Source of the DNA: Vibrio sp. YMD68 | GTDB taxonomy: Bacteria; Pseudomonadota; Gammaproteobacteria; Enterobacterales; Vibrionaceae | Direction: 5' to 3' | NCBI RefSeq assembly: GCF_029958905.1 | Contig: NZ_CP124614.1 | Coordinates: 806,001 to 870,000 of the forward strand | DNA length: 64,000 bases | In this document: piece by piece, positions 40,810 through 51,817 of the stretch | Position numbering within the stretch: position 1 is the stretch's first letter | Layout of the letters: the number at the start of each line of letters is the position of its first letter | The notes under the pieces: generated by a model | Seen by the model: the letters and a program-made list of their open reading frames with translations, nothing else | The model's database searches: none | Told to the model about the DNA's origin: nothing | Translations under genes and position numbers: made by a program

Positions 40810-42714
40810 ATGAGCGAGACGTTAACAAGCAATAAAGAAACACGCGGCTTTCAGTCTGAAGTAAAACAACTACTTCACCTAATGATTCATTCTTTATATT
40901 CCAATAAAGAAATCTTTCTAAGAGAGCTTATCTCTAATGCCTCTGATGCTGCAGACAAATTGCGCTTTCAAGCACTATCAGATTCAAATCTGTACGCTGG
41001 TGACGCCGATCTAGGGGTTAAGTTATCCTTTGATGTAGCAGCGAACACACTGACGATTTCTGATAATGGTATCGGTATGACTCGTGACGATGTCATTGAG
41101 CATTTGGGGACTATTGCCAAATCAGGCACCGCTGATTTCTTCTCTAAATTGTCGGAAGACCAAAGCAAAGATTCACAATTGATCGGTCAATTTGGTGTCG
41201 GTTTTTACTCCGCTTTCATCGTGGCAGACGCGGTCACTGTTCGTACTCGCCGTGCTGGTCTTGACTCTGATCAAGCCGTTCAATGGCACTCTGCTGGCGA
41301 AGGTGACTACACCATTGAAGATATTACTAAAGAGACTCGCGGCACGGATATTGTTTTACATATGCGTGATGAAGGTAAAGAGTTTCTTTCAGAATGGCGT
41401 TTACGTGATGTCATTAGTAAGTACTCTGACCATATCGGAATCCCAGTTTCTATCTTAACCACGGTTAAAGATGAAGAAGGCAAGGACACAGAGGAATCAA
41501 AGTGGGAGCAAATCAATAAAGCTCAAGCACTGTGGACTCGCAGTAAATCAGATATTTCTGATGAAGAGTACCAAGAGTTTTACAAGCATGTGTCGCACGA
41601 CTTTGCCGATTCCTTGCTGTGGAGCCACAACAAAGTAGAAGGTAAAAACGACTATACTAGCTTGTTATATATCCCAGCTAAAGCCCCTTGGGATATGATG
41701 AACAGAGACCATAAATCAGGTCTGAAGCTCTACGTTCAACGCGTTTTTATTATGGATGACGCAGAGCAGTTCATGCCGTCTTACTTGCGCTTTACTCGTG
41801 GCTTGATTGATTCGAATGATCTACCGTTGAATGTCTCGCGTGAAATTCTACAAGACAACAAAGTGACTCAATCACTGCGTAATGCTTGTACCAAGCGTGT
41901 TTTAACAATGCTAGAGCGTCTGGCTAAGAATGACGAAGAAAAATACCAAAGCTTCTGGAAAGAGTTTGGTTTGGTTCTAAAAGAAGGCCCAGCAGAAGAT
42001 TCAGCCAACAAAGAGAAAATTGCAGGTTTATTGCGTTTTGCTTCAACAGAAGTGGATTCTTCAGATCAAACGATTGGTCTTGCAGCGTATGTTGAGCGCA
42101 TGAAAGAAGAACAAGATAAGATCTACTACCTCACGGCTGACAGCTATGTTGCGGCGAAGAACAGCCCTCACCTTGAGCAATTTAAAGCGAAAGGCATTGA
42201 GGTTATTCTTATGTCGGATCGTATTGATGAGTGGTTGATGAACTACTTAACAGAATTTGATGGTAAGGCGTTCCAGTCAATTACGAAAGCGGGTCTTGAT
42301 CTTAGCAAATTTGAAGATGAAGCAGAGAAAGAGCAACAAAAAGAGACGGAAGAAGAGTTCAAGTCGGTTGTTGAGCGCACCCAAGCTTACCTTGGCGATC
42401 GTGTTAAAGAAGTCCGCACAACGTTTAAGCTTGATAGTACGCCTGCCGTTGTTGTGACGGATGATTTTGAAATGGGTACTCAGATGGCGAAGCTGCTCGA
42501 AGCGGCAGGCCAAGAAGCGCCTCAAGTTAAATACATCTTTGAACTGAACCCTCAACACGATCTTGTTAAGCGCATGGCTGATGAAGTCGATGAGCAAGCG
42601 TTTGGTGGATGGGTTGAAGTGTTGCTAGGTCAAGCAATGCTCGCGGAAAAAGGCTCAATGGAAGATCCATCTCAGTTTGTCGGTGCGATCAACAAGCTTT
42701 TGACTAAGGTTTAA
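40810..42714 (+). CDS. htpG: Chaperone HtpG (Hsp90)
   Basis: Bacterial Hsp90 of 634 residues with start ATG at 40810 ([17 protein letters not shown]), GGAG 7 bases upstream. GHKL ATPase motifs: [10 protein letters not shown] (E-N helix), DNGIGM, and [11 protein letters not shown]; middle-domain [11 protein letters not shown]. An earlier frame opens at 40762 within the promoter region and is not used. Driven by a sigma-32 type promoter and divergent from toxR; followed by a strong terminator. Confidence 0.97.
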   Translation: MSETLTSNKETRGFQSEVKQLLHLMIHSLYSNKEIFLRELISNASDAADKLRFQALSDSNLYAGDADLGVKLSFDVAANTLTISDNGIGMTRDDVIEHLGTIAKSGTADFFSKLSEDQSKDSQLIGQFGVGFYSAFIVADAVTVRTRRAGLDSDQAVQWHSAGEGDYTIEDITKETRGTDIVLHMRDEGKEFLSEWRLRDVISKYSDHIGIPVSILTTVKDEEGKDTEESKWEQINKAQALWTRSKSDISDEEYQEFYKHVSHDFADSLLWSHNKVEGKNDYTSLLYIPAKAPWDMMNRDHKSGLKLYVQRVFIMDDAEQFMPSYLRFTRGLIDSNDLPLNVSREILQDNKVTQSLRNACTKRVLTMLERLAKNDEEKYQSFWKEFGLVLKEGPAEDSANKEKIAGLLRFASTEVDSSDQTIGLAAYVERMKEEQDKIYYLTADSYVAAKNSPHLEQFKAKGIEVILMSDRIDEWLMNYLTEFDGKAFQSITKAGLDLSKFEDEAEKEQQKETEEEFKSVVERTQAYLGDRVKEVRTTFKLDSTPAVVVTDDFEMGTQMAKLLEAAGQEAPQVKYIFELNPQHDLVKRMADEVDEQAFGGWVEVLLGQAMLAEKGSMEDPSQFVGAINKLLTKV

Positions 42715-43682
<968 letters not shown>

Positions 43683-43705
43683 TTGACAAGTTATTTGATA
43701 TAGTG

Positions 43706-43734
43706 AAGCGGCCTTTATAAGGTCGCTTTTTTTT
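43706..43734 (+). terminator. Terminator downstream of adk
   Basis: AGCG-GCCTT / AAGGT-CGCT stem and eight T, 25 bases after adk. Confidence 0.82.
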
Positions 43735-43793
43735 GATCCGTATTGGACCGATAAGCGTAAACAAGCAGACATACATTAACGATAAGCTGGGTT

Positions 43794-44759
43794 ATGGAAA
43801 ATACAAAACAGGGCATTTTGCTCGTGAATTTAGGGACACCGGATGCCGCTACGCCAAAAGCAGTGAAGGCATTTTTATCTGAGTTTTTACATGATCACCG
43901 TGTGGTTGATATGACCCGCTGGTTATGGTGCCCTTTATTGCATGGCATTATTCTTCCTGTCCGTGTACCTAAAGTCGCTAAATTGTATCAATCGGTATGG
44001 ATGGAAGAAGGCTCGCCTTTGATGGTGTATTCTTGCAGACAAAAAGAACGCTTAGAGGCCGCGATAGGTATCCCGGTCGAACTTGGTATGACCTATGGCA
44101 ACCCGAGTCTAAAGTCGGGCATAGCATCTCTTCAAGAACGAGGCGTGGACGACATCCTTGTCCTTCCGTTGTATCCGCAGTACTCAGGAACCACGACAGC
44201 TGCTGTGAGCGATGGTCTATTGAAGGCCTTTAAGGGATCTGCCCGTATTCCTCAGTATCGTTTGACCACTGATTACCACGATCATCCACAGTACATTAAA
44301 GCGCTTGCTGCTACGGTGAGAAAGAGCTGGCAGGAAAACGGTCAAGGTGATTATTTACTTTGCTCCTACCATGGAATACCAAAGCGCTATGCCGATAATG
44401 GCGATATTTATCCTCAGCATTGTTTAACCACCACCAAATTGTTGGCGCAAGAACTCGGGTTAAATGAAGAGCAAATAGGGCACACTTATCAATCGCGTTT
44501 TGGACGAGAAGAGTGGTTACAACCGTACACCGACAAAACCCTTGAACAGCTGCCAGAAAAAGGCATTAAAAAGCTGGATATCGTTACCCCTGCTTTTGCC
44601 TCTGATTGTTTGGAAACATTAGAAGAAATTTCCGAAGAGTGTAAAGAGATCTTTGTTGAAGCTGGCGGAGAGCACTTTCAGTACATACCATGCTTAAATG
44701 ATTCGGATGAACATATCGAGTTATTACAACAGATAGTGAAGACACAATTTACCCTCTAA
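43794..44759 (+). CDS. hemH: Ferrochelatase HemH
   Basis: Inserts Fe2+ into protoporphyrin IX to make heme. 321 residues; the metal-binding histidine H193 lies in [11 protein letters not shown], and the second-half motif with [12 protein letters not shown] is present. [10 protein letters not shown] at 11-20 is the typical start. Vibrios often have two hemH genes; this is the adk-linked one. Confidence 0.95.
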   Translation: MENTKQGILLVNLGTPDAATPKAVKAFLSEFLHDHRVVDMTRWLWCPLLHGIILPVRVPKVAKLYQSVWMEEGSPLMVYSCRQKERLEAAIGIPVELGMTYGNPSLKSGIASLQERGVDDILVLPLYPQYSGTTTAAVSDGLLKAFKGSARIPQYRLTTDYHDHPQYIKALAATVRKSWQENGQGDYLLCSYHGIPKRYADNGDIYPQHCLTTTKLLAQELGLNEEQIGHTYQSRFGREEWLQPYTDKTLEQLPEKGIKKLDIVTPAFASDCLETLEEISEECKEIFVEAGGEHFQYIPCLNDSDEHIELLQQIVKTQFTL

Positions 44760-44807
44760 GAGGGGTAAGATATACTTAAAATAAATAGAAAAAGCTGTTG
44801 GTAAATT

Positions 44808-45305
44808 ATGAAGCGTTGGTATCTTCTATATTGTAAACGAGGTGAGCAGCAACGAGCGAAACTGCACCTTGAAAATCAAAATGTCGAGGTCTTTTACCCA
44901 GAAGTTGAGGTGGAAAAAATCACCCGAGGTAAAAAGGCGGTTAAGAAAGAGCCACTTTTTCCATCTTATATGTTTGTTCGTTTCGATTTTGAGGCTGGGC
45001 CGTCATTGACAACGGTTCGATCGACTCGCGGTGTGGTGGATTTTGTTCGTATAGGCAACCACCCACAAGAGGTGCAAGGGGATCTGATCGATACGCTGAA
45101 ACAGTTAGAACAAGATAACTGCGAAGTCCAGTCACTTAATCTTCCTGAAAAAGGCGACATTATTGGGGTAGTGGGTGGTCAATTCGCAGGAATTGATGCC
45201 ATTTACCAAGAGTCAGATGGTGAAGCACGATCGATATTATTAGTGAAAATGATCAGTAAAAAGGTTCCAATTAGTATTGCTAATAAAGATTTAGATTTGC
45301 AATAA
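44808..45305 (+). CDS. rfaH: Transcription antiterminator RfaH
   Basis: NusG paralogue that suppresses pausing and polarity in long operons marked by an ops element. 165 residues: NGN domain (1-100; KRWYLLYCKRGEQQRAKLHLENQNV split across helix and strand, PLFPSYMFVRFD) and a C-terminal KOW-like domain (GDIIGVVGGQFAGIDAIY). Positioned after hemH as a single gene with its own terminator. No ops element serving a gene was found in this window. Confidence 0.93.
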   Translation: MKRWYLLYCKRGEQQRAKLHLENQNVEVFYPEVEVEKITRGKKAVKKEPLFPSYMFVRFDFEAGPSLTTVRSTRGVVDFVRIGNHPQEVQGDLIDTLKQLEQDNCEVQSLNLPEKGDIIGVVGGQFAGIDAIYQESDGEARSILLVKMISKKVPISIANKDLDLQ

Positions 45306-45337
45306 ACACCGTTGTTCATGCGGAACAGTGAAATAGC

Positions 45338-45361
45338 AAAAGGCACCGAAAGGTGCCTTTT
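45338..45361. terminator. Bidirectional terminator between rfaH and asnB
   Basis: Ten-bp stem (45338-45347 with 45352-45361) with GAAA tetraloop and T run on both strands. Confidence 0.92.
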
Positions 45362-45384
45362 TTATGAATCAGATTCTATTGTGA

Positions 45385-47049
45385 TTAGTAAGAATCGTTA
45401 TGCACGGCTTTAACAGCACGTCCAGATGGGTCTGCGCAGTTCTTAAAAGACTCATCCCATTCAATTGCTTTTGCAGATGAACAAGCAACGGATGGGCCAC
45501 CTGGTACACATTCTGCTGCTGATTCTAGTGGGAACAACTCTTCAAAGATTTCACGATATGCGTAACCTTCTTTTGTTTGTGGTGTGTTGTATGGGAAGCG
45601 AAACGCTGCTGTTTCCATTTGCTTGTCTGTGACGTTAGCATCGGCAGTTGCTTTTAACGTATCAATCCAATCATAGCCTACGCCATCAGAAAATTGCTCT
45701 TTTTGACGCCAAGCAATCGCTTCCGGTAGGTAGTGCTCAAAGCACTCACGTAAGATGTGTTTCTCCATCTTACCGTTACCACACATCTTGTCTTCAGGGT
45801 TTAAACGCATAGCAACATCGATAAACTCTTTATCCAAAAACGGTACTCGACCTTCAACTCCCCAAGCCGCTAACGATTTATTCGCTCGTGCGCAGTCGAA
45901 CATGTTTAAAGCGAGTAACTTACGGACAGTTTCTTCATGGAACTCTTTCGCATTAGGTGCCTTATGGAAGTACAGGTAACCGCCAAATATTTCATCTGCG
46001 CCTTCCCCGGAAAGAACCATTTTTATGCCCATTGCTTTAATCTTTCGAGCCAGCAGGTACATTGGTGTTGATGCACGAATCGTGGTGACATCATAGGTTT
46101 CAATGTGATAAATCACATCACGGATAGCGTCTAGGCCTTCTTGGATGGTGTAGGTCATCTCATGGTGAACCGTACCGATTTGATCGGCAACCTCACGAGC
46201 AGCTTTTAGATCGGGCGCACCTTCTAGTCCAACCGCAAAGGAGTGCAGTTGCGGCCACCATGCTTCAGACTGACCATCATCTTCAATACGCATTGCGGCA
46301 AATCGTTTGGCGACTGCTGAAGTAATCGAAGAATCAAGACCGCCAGATAACAGTACTCCGTATGGGACGTCAGTCATTAGTTGGCGCTTAACCGCGGCTT
46401 CTAAAGCCTCAGTTAGCTCTTCTTTGCTGGTCGAGTTACCCTGGACGGCTGCGTATTCATTCCAATCTCTAGTGTAGTAACGCTGAGGTTCAGAGTCTGC
46501 TGAACCGTAGTAACAACCAGGAGGGAATTCACTCACGGTTTTACAAACGGGTACCAGTGCTTTCATTTCTGATGCTACGTAGTAGTTACCGTGTTCGTCG
46601 TAACCTTGGTAAAGAGGAATGATACCAATGTGGTCACGTCCAACTAAATATTGGTCTTTTTCTTCGTCATATAATACAAACGCGAAAATACCGTTTAACT
46701 CTTCTAGTAGCTCTGAGCCGTATTCTTGGTATAACGCTAGAATGACTTCACAGTCAGAGTCGGTTTGAAAGTCGTATTTGCCTTCGTAACGTTCACGGAT
46801 CTCTTTGTGGTTGTAGATCTCTCCATTGACCGCAAGTATGTGTTTTTTATCATGGCTATAAAGAGGCTGAGCTCCACTATTTAATCCCACAATGGCTAAA
46901 CGTTCATGCGCTAGAATCGCGTTGTCTGATGCATAAATACCTGACCAATCAGGGCCTCGGTGACGTAATTTTTTAGACATCTCTAATGCCACGGGACGAA
47001 GCGAACTAGCGTCGCTCTTAATATCTAATATGCCAAAAACTGAACACAT
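45385..47049 (-). CDS. asnB: Asparagine synthase B (glutamine-hydrolysing)
   Basis: Makes asparagine from aspartate, ATP and glutamine. 554 residues, as E. coli AsnB. Mature N-terminal cysteine C2 (MCSVFGILD), glutaminase motifs RGPDWSG, NGEIYN, and synthetase P-loop-type motif LLSGGLDSSITSAV with the SGEGADEIFGGY segment. Located between the antiporter and rfaH. Confidence 0.97.
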   Translation of the reverse strand: MCSVFGILDIKSDASSLRPVALEMSKKLRHRGPDWSGIYASDNAILAHERLAIVGLNSGAQPLYSHDKKHILAVNGEIYNHKEIRERYEGKYDFQTDSDCEVILALYQEYGSELLEELNGIFAFVLYDEEKDQYLVGRDHIGIIPLYQGYDEHGNYYVASEMKALVPVCKTVSEFPPGCYYGSADSEPQRYYTRDWNEYAAVQGNSTSKEELTEALEAAVKRQLMTDVPYGVLLSGGLDSSITSAVAKRFAAMRIEDDGQSEAWWPQLHSFAVGLEGAPDLKAAREVADQIGTVHHEMTYTIQEGLDAIRDVIYHIETYDVTTIRASTPMYLLARKIKAMGIKMVLSGEGADEIFGGYLYFHKAPNAKEFHEETVRKLLALNMFDCARANKSLAAWGVEGRVPFLDKEFIDVAMRLNPEDKMCGNGKMEKHILRECFEHYLPEAIAWRQKEQFSDGVGYDWIDTLKATADANVTDKQMETAAFRFPYNTPQTKEGYAYREIFEELFPLESAAECVPGGPSVACSSAKAIEWDESFKNCADPSGRAVKAVHNDSY

Positions 47050-47154
47050 ACAACTTCCTTTTAAATTTTATTTAATCTGTTAATAGCAATTTGCCATTTT
47101 GATTAAGAAAAGCAACTCTATTAGAGAATAAAAATGAGAAAAAGACGATAGGGT

Positions 47155-47198
47155 TAGAAAAAATCCACTATAAACTTAATATTGATGGATTTTTTCTA
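47155..47198. terminator. AT-rich hairpin downstream of the antiporter gene
   Basis: Perfect 13-bp stem (47155-47167 with 47186-47198) with an 18-base loop and T run in either direction; separates the antiporter gene from asnB. Confidence 0.7.
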
Positions 47199-47276
47199 AT
47201 AAATGATTGGGGAGTAGCCATTAGCTAGCGAGATACCGTGTATCTCGCCAAACATAAAATGAATAAGAGAGTAAGA

Positions 47277-48866
47277 TTACTCTGGTTTGTTGAATACCGG
47301 CTTTAGTTGATCGCACACATGACGCGCAAAACCACTGCCTGCTTCATTATAAATATTAAAAGCGGCATCTACGCCATTTTCAACCAAGAGATCGAGTTGA
47401 TCTGAGTACTCTGCGATCGCAGCGATTTGGCCTTGGAAGTTTCGGCTTTGAAGCTGTTGTAAAGCGATTTGGTTACCTTGGTGGTGAGGCATCGCTAATA
47501 GAACCAACTTCACATTGGCGGTATCTAATATTCTTTCCCAGAAGTCTGGATCCGTCGCGTCTCCTGAAATTACATTTCTTCCTTCAGAGCGATGTTCTAA
47601 CGCTGCTTCTTCTTTGACCTCAACACCCAAGCTAACCTTCCCATAGCGTTTAATCAGCTCATCATATGCCCCAGATCCGATACGGCCCATTCCAAGGATG
47701 AGTATTTGAGCGTTACCTGGATTGATCAGCTGATCGCGTTTATGAAGCTTCTCGGCGGTGTGCTCTTTTAACCAACCCGCTGAACGTTGATAAATAGCAT
47801 GGCCGTTTCTATTGATAGGAGCCGCGACAATAAATGATAAAGAGATGGTTAAGGCTAATGCAACGAGAATATCGCCTGACATCCAACCCATTTGGAAGGC
47901 CAATCCACCGACAATCAGGCCAAATTCACTAAAGTTAAACAAAGATAATGAGGTTAATAGAGACGTTCGGACTCTAAATTTGTAGGCCTTAAGGACGAGG
48001 AAGTAGAGAATTCCGTTAATGGGCAACAGCAGCAAAAACAGAAGTGATAAAACGACGGCTGATAGCGTGGGTTGCGCGGAAAGCCCGATGTTTAAGAAAA
48101 AACACACCAGCAAAAGCTCTTTAATGTTAAAGAGTGATTTAGACAGCTCGGAGGCTTTCTTATGACCAGCCAGCAGCATGCCTAAAAGAAGCGCACCGAG
48201 ATCCGGTTTGACGCCGACTAAGTTAAAGAGACCGGCACCAACGACAAGGCCAAAGAAAATGCCACACAGTACCAGCATTTCCCCGTGTCCCACTTTATCG
48301 AGTATTGTGTAAAATAGTGGCCTTAAAAAAGGTAACACGAATAACGCTATCGCATACCATTCGGGGATCTTCCCGGTTGATACGGTAAGGAAAATGACCG
48401 CGAAGATATCTTGCATAACCAGTATACCGATCGCAATCGTGCCATATGTTGAGTTCAATTCGCCTTTTTCTTGCAGTGTTTTGACCGCAAAAACGGTTGA
48501 GGAGAATGAGAGAGCAAAGGCAAGTAATACAATATGTTCAAGGGGCATAGTGGCGATGCTTGAAATACCCAGAAATTTGAATATCAGCAGAGCGACACTG
48601 AACAGCAGCGTTGACAGTAAATTGTGAACGGTGGCCCCAGCCCAGATTTCTTTGGAGAGTAGGATTTTAATATCTAGTTTCAAGCCAATGGTAAAGAGCA
48701 GTAATGTGACACCCAGATCGGCAAGGGTAATAATGGTTTCATTGCTTTGAAAGCCGAGCGCATGCAGACCAAAGCCCGCTAATAAGAAACCAACTAAAGG
48801 GGGAAGATTGAGCTTAAGAGCGATAAAGCCGGCAAAAAATGTGGCGGAAATTAAGATGATGTCCAT
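47277..48866 (-). CDS. CPA2-family cation/proton antiporter with TrkA-N domain
   Basis: Membrane antiporter of the KefB/YbaL type: about 12 spans (to residue about 365) followed by a TrkA-N NAD-binding domain (ILGMGRIGSGAYDEL, VISGDATDP). Start taken at ATG 48866 (MDIILISATFFAGFIALKL), giving 529 residues; a TTG at 48893 would add 9 residues and places GAGGAA inside the coding region, so the choice is uncertain. Substrate (K+ or Na+) cannot be told. Follows nagC by 122 bases on the same strand. Confidence 0.88.
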   Translation of the reverse strand: MDIILISATFFAGFIALKLNLPPLVGFLLAGFGLHALGFQSNETIITLADLGVTLLLFTIGLKLDIKILLSKEIWAGATVHNLLSTLLFSVALLIFKFLGISSIATMPLEHIVLLAFALSFSSTVFAVKTLQEKGELNSTYGTIAIGILVMQDIFAVIFLTVSTGKIPEWYAIALFVLPFLRPLFYTILDKVGHGEMLVLCGIFFGLVVGAGLFNLVGVKPDLGALLLGMLLAGHKKASELSKSLFNIKELLLVCFFLNIGLSAQPTLSAVVLSLLFLLLLPINGILYFLVLKAYKFRVRTSLLTSLSLFNFSEFGLIVGGLAFQMGWMSGDILVALALTISLSFIVAAPINRNGHAIYQRSAGWLKEHTAEKLHKRDQLINPGNAQILILGMGRIGSGAYDELIKRYGKVSLGVEVKEEAALEHRSEGRNVISGDATDPDFWERILDTANVKLVLLAMPHHQGNQIALQQLQSRNFQGQIAAIAEYSDQLDLLVENGVDAAFNIYNEAGSGFARHVCDQLKPVFNKPE

Positions 48867-48988
48867 ACGATTTAGTTGTTTCCTCAGTAACAAAAAGGCC
48901 GTGAATAATCACAGCCGTAAAGTGTACATCAATTAGTTATAGAACAAGAAGTTTTGTGCTAAGTTCTGCAGGTTTATTGCCAGCTAGC

Positions 48989-50203
48989 TTAATCTTCTAA
49001 AAGCTTTTGCAATAGAACGCCATTGAGCATGGATCGCTTAATCATGGCAAAGGCCCCAATCGTTGGCTGTTTATCCACTTTTGAGGCGACTATTGGCAGT
49101 GCCTTATGGAAAGTGGTGAGAGACTGATTTTCCACGTTACGTCGAATTGCAGGGAATACAATGTCTTCACAAGCGGTAATATCACCTGCAATAACCACCT
49201 TTTGCGGGTTAAACAGGTTAATGGTTATCGCGATGGCTTTCCCGAGTTGATTGCCGACGCGAACAAGACTTTGTGTCGCGAGCTCATCACCAATATTGGC
49301 GTGGTCACACACATCCTGAATGGTGATAGTGTCTACTTTACTTAAGCTGGACTCGTAGCCTTGATTAATCAATTTCTGGACTCGTTCCAGAATCGCAGGG
49401 TTTGAAGCCACCGTCTCTAAGCAGCCAAAGTTACCACATTGACATTGCTCGCCCAGAGGATCGATCTGAATATGACCAATTTCTCCAACGTTACGATTGA
49501 ACCCTAAAAATACCTGACCGTTGACAATAATGCCCGCACCCGTACCACGGTGAACACTGACTAATATCGAGTCTTGGCAGTCTTTAGAGGCGCCAAAATA
49601 ATGTTCAGCTAACGCAATTCCTCTAACGTCGTTCCCGACAAAGCATTCAACGTTGAACTTGTCTTTGATGATGCTGCCAAGTGGGAGGTGGTCAATGTCC
49701 GTATTTGGCATGTAATCCACAACCCCAGTTTCTGGATTAACCAAGCCAGGCAAGGCAATACCGATGGCGATCAATTGGTTGGTAATAGCGCGATGATCTT
49801 CAATAAATCGCCCAAGTTGGGATATCAAGCCGTCAGTTAACTGAGTTTGATTAGAATAGATAAGCTCGTGATGTTCCGTCACCAGCTCTATTCCTCCTAG
49901 GTTATAGAGACTGAATTGAACATAGTCTCGGCCTAACCTTACTGCCACTGAATGGAAGGGTTCCACTTCTGTGGTTAAAGAAATGGCTCTGCGTCCGCCG
50001 GTGGAAGCCTGCTGGGCCACTTCTTTAATCAAACCGCGCTCGAGGAGTTGGCGGGTGATTTTGGTAACACTGGCTGGTGCGAGTTGACTCACATCAGCAA
50101 CCTGTATTCTCGATATAGGACCTTTTTGATCAATAAGTCGGTATACCGCTGCACTGTTTAGTTGTTTAACTAAATCTACGTTACCTATCTGTCCGCCATT
50201 CAT
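48989..50203 (-). CDS. nagC: N-acetylglucosamine repressor NagC (ROK family)
   Basis: Represses nag and chitobiose genes; GlcNAc-6-phosphate is the inducer. 404 residues: N-terminal winged helix-turn-helix (about 15-75; VADVSQLAPASVTKITRQLLERGLI region) and ROK sugar-binding domain with the zinc motif C254-x-C-x4-C (CQCGNFGCLE). Starts 2 bases after nagA ends. Confidence 0.95.
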   Translation of the reverse strand: MNGGQIGNVDLVKQLNSAAVYRLIDQKGPISRIQVADVSQLAPASVTKITRQLLERGLIKEVAQQASTGGRRAISLTTEVEPFHSVAVRLGRDYVQFSLYNLGGIELVTEHHELIYSNQTQLTDGLISQLGRFIEDHRAITNQLIAIGIALPGLVNPETGVVDYMPNTDIDHLPLGSIIKDKFNVECFVGNDVRGIALAEHYFGASKDCQDSILVSVHRGTGAGIIVNGQVFLGFNRNVGEIGHIQIDPLGEQCQCGNFGCLETVASNPAILERVQKLINQGYESSLSKVDTITIQDVCDHANIGDELATQSLVRVGNQLGKAIAITINLFNPQKVVIAGDITACEDIVFPAIRRNVENQSLTTFHKALPIVASKVDKQPTIGAFAMIKRSMLNGVLLQKLLED

Positions 50204-50205
50204 GA

Positions 50206-51342
50206 TTAATTTTGCTCGTATTGTCCGTTAACAACAGTCGCTTGAACATTGAAGTCTCTATCAAACACAGCAAGGTTCGCGACCATGCCTTTTTTAATTC
50301 GGCCTAATTGGTCATCAACACCCATTGCTGCTGCAGGGTATAGCGTAGCCATACGAAGAGCTTCATCCAAAGCGATACCGACATGCTCTACTGTATTTTG
50401 AACTGCTTCAATCATAGTCAGTGCAGAGCCGCCAAGCGTGCCATTTTCATCAACACACTTGCCATCACGGTAATATACTTTCTTGCCAACAAAAATAAAG
50501 TGATCCATCTCAGCACCTGCTGGAGCTGTGGCATCGGTCACTAATACTAGCTTTTCACCCTTGATTTTGTGAGCAATTCGGATGTTAGCATAATCAACAT
50601 GGAAGCCATCAGCGATAATACCCGCGTAGACTTCAGGCGTATCATAAATCGCGCCTACAACACCGGGTTCACGTCCAACCATTGGGGTCATCGCATTAAA
50701 TAAGTGTGTCGCAAACGTAATACCAGACTCAAAGCTTTGGCGCGCTTGCGCATACGTTGCATTAGTGTGGCCGATTGATACGACAATACCCGCCGCCTTT
50801 AAGCGCTCGATGTGTTCAGGAGCATTGTGTTCTGGTGCTAGCGTAACTTTTGAGATTAGGTCTGCATTGTCGCAGATAGTATCAATCATGCTGTCATCTG
50901 AAGGGCGGATGTGGTCAACACTATGAATGCCTTTTTTGAGTACATTCAGGTATGGCCCTTCAAGGTGCAAACCGAGAGATTGGTTTTGATATTTTGAATG
51001 GTAATCTCGAGCCGCGTTAATGGCACTTTTCATATCTTCATCAGAAGAGGTAATCAGCGTCGGCAAAAAGCTGGTACAGCCAGATTTAAGGTTAGCGAGG
51101 TGCATGGTTTGCATGGTATCTGCGGTGATTTCATCATTTAGCATGACACCGCCACAACCATTAAGCTGTAAATCAATAAAACCAGGGCTTAAATTTGCGC
51201 CTTGAAGATCTTTTATTTCGATATCTGCTGGCAACTCTGACAGAGCACAAACCGACTCGATAAGGCCTTCATTAATGATAACAGCATGATTGAGAAGTAC
51301 ATCGCTGCCGGTGAAGATTTTACAGTTAGTTAGCGCATACAT
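50206..51342 (-). CDS. nagA: N-acetylglucosamine-6-phosphate deacetylase NagA
   Basis: Removes acetate from GlcNAc-6-phosphate produced by NagE. Amidohydrolase of 378 residues; metal and substrate ligands in [23 protein letters not shown] and VTDATAPAG. It is followed by nagC in a two-gene operon. nagB (deaminase) is not in this window. Confidence 0.96.
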   Translation of the reverse strand: MYALTNCKIFTGSDVLLNHAVIINEGLIESVCALSELPADIEIKDLQGANLSPGFIDLQLNGCGGVMLNDEITADTMQTMHLANLKSGCTSFLPTLITSSDEDMKSAINAARDYHSKYQNQSLGLHLEGPYLNVLKKGIHSVDHIRPSDDSMIDTICDNADLISKVTLAPEHNAPEHIERLKAAGIVVSIGHTNATYAQARQSFESGITFATHLFNAMTPMVGREPGVVGAIYDTPEVYAGIIADGFHVDYANIRIAHKIKGEKLVLVTDATAPAGAEMDHFIFVGKKVYYRDGKCVDENGTLGGSALTMIEAVQNTVEHVGIALDEALRMATLYPAAAMGVDDQLGRIKKGMVANLAVFDRDFNVQATVVNGQYEQN

Positions 51343-51817
51343 TTCAGCTAATCCTTATTTTAAATATTTATGAAACCTTGTGAGCTTAATTGAAGGAAAG
51401 AACGGAGTGAATACTTCTTTTTTAACGTTCAATTAGGCTGGGAATTTAGTTAGCAAATGGCGTGAAAACACTTAGGTTTATTGATTTAAGTGCATTCTTT
51501 TAAGTTCGTTCCGTAATATAAACTTACATTATTAAAAAGTGACGCAAGCCTTTCTGTTATTGGCCTAAGCGTTATAATTCGGTGCTAATAACCTCTAAAT
51601 GCTATCGTCTATTTGCCATTTTTTTTAATTGTAAAATAAGTTTTATGATCTAGCTAGCAAAAACCTGCCTTTTTGGGTGTTTCTGGTGATTATGATCACA
51701 AATGGTAAGGTTTTAATTTGCGGAGCAAAATTAATGGCATAAACTGAAAGCGACTAAATTGAGTGGCCGAAATAAGTCACTCGCATAATGATTAATTCCT
51801 ATAGGGGGAACTATAAG
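51343..51817. promoter_or_regulatory. Divergent nagA-nagE promoter region
   Basis: 475 bases. It contains a CRP-type site (51685-51700), a leader dyad on the nagA side (AGCTTAATTGAA 51383-51394 with TTCAATTAGGCT 51428-51439), and AT-rich stretches such as 51616-51645 that could hold NagC operators, though I cannot confirm a NagC box by eye. No gene. Confidence 0.7.
51685..51700 (+). promoter_or_regulatory. CRP-binding site upstream of nagE
   Basis: GGTGA-N6-TCACA, one mismatch from TGTGA-N6-TCACA, 118-133 bases before the nagE start. It fits catabolite control of GlcNAc uptake. Confidence 0.65.

Noticed and set aside
44748..44768. ACCCTCTAAGAGGGGT hairpin at the end of hemH
   Set aside because: Short stem without T run; overlaps the stop codon and likely does not terminate.
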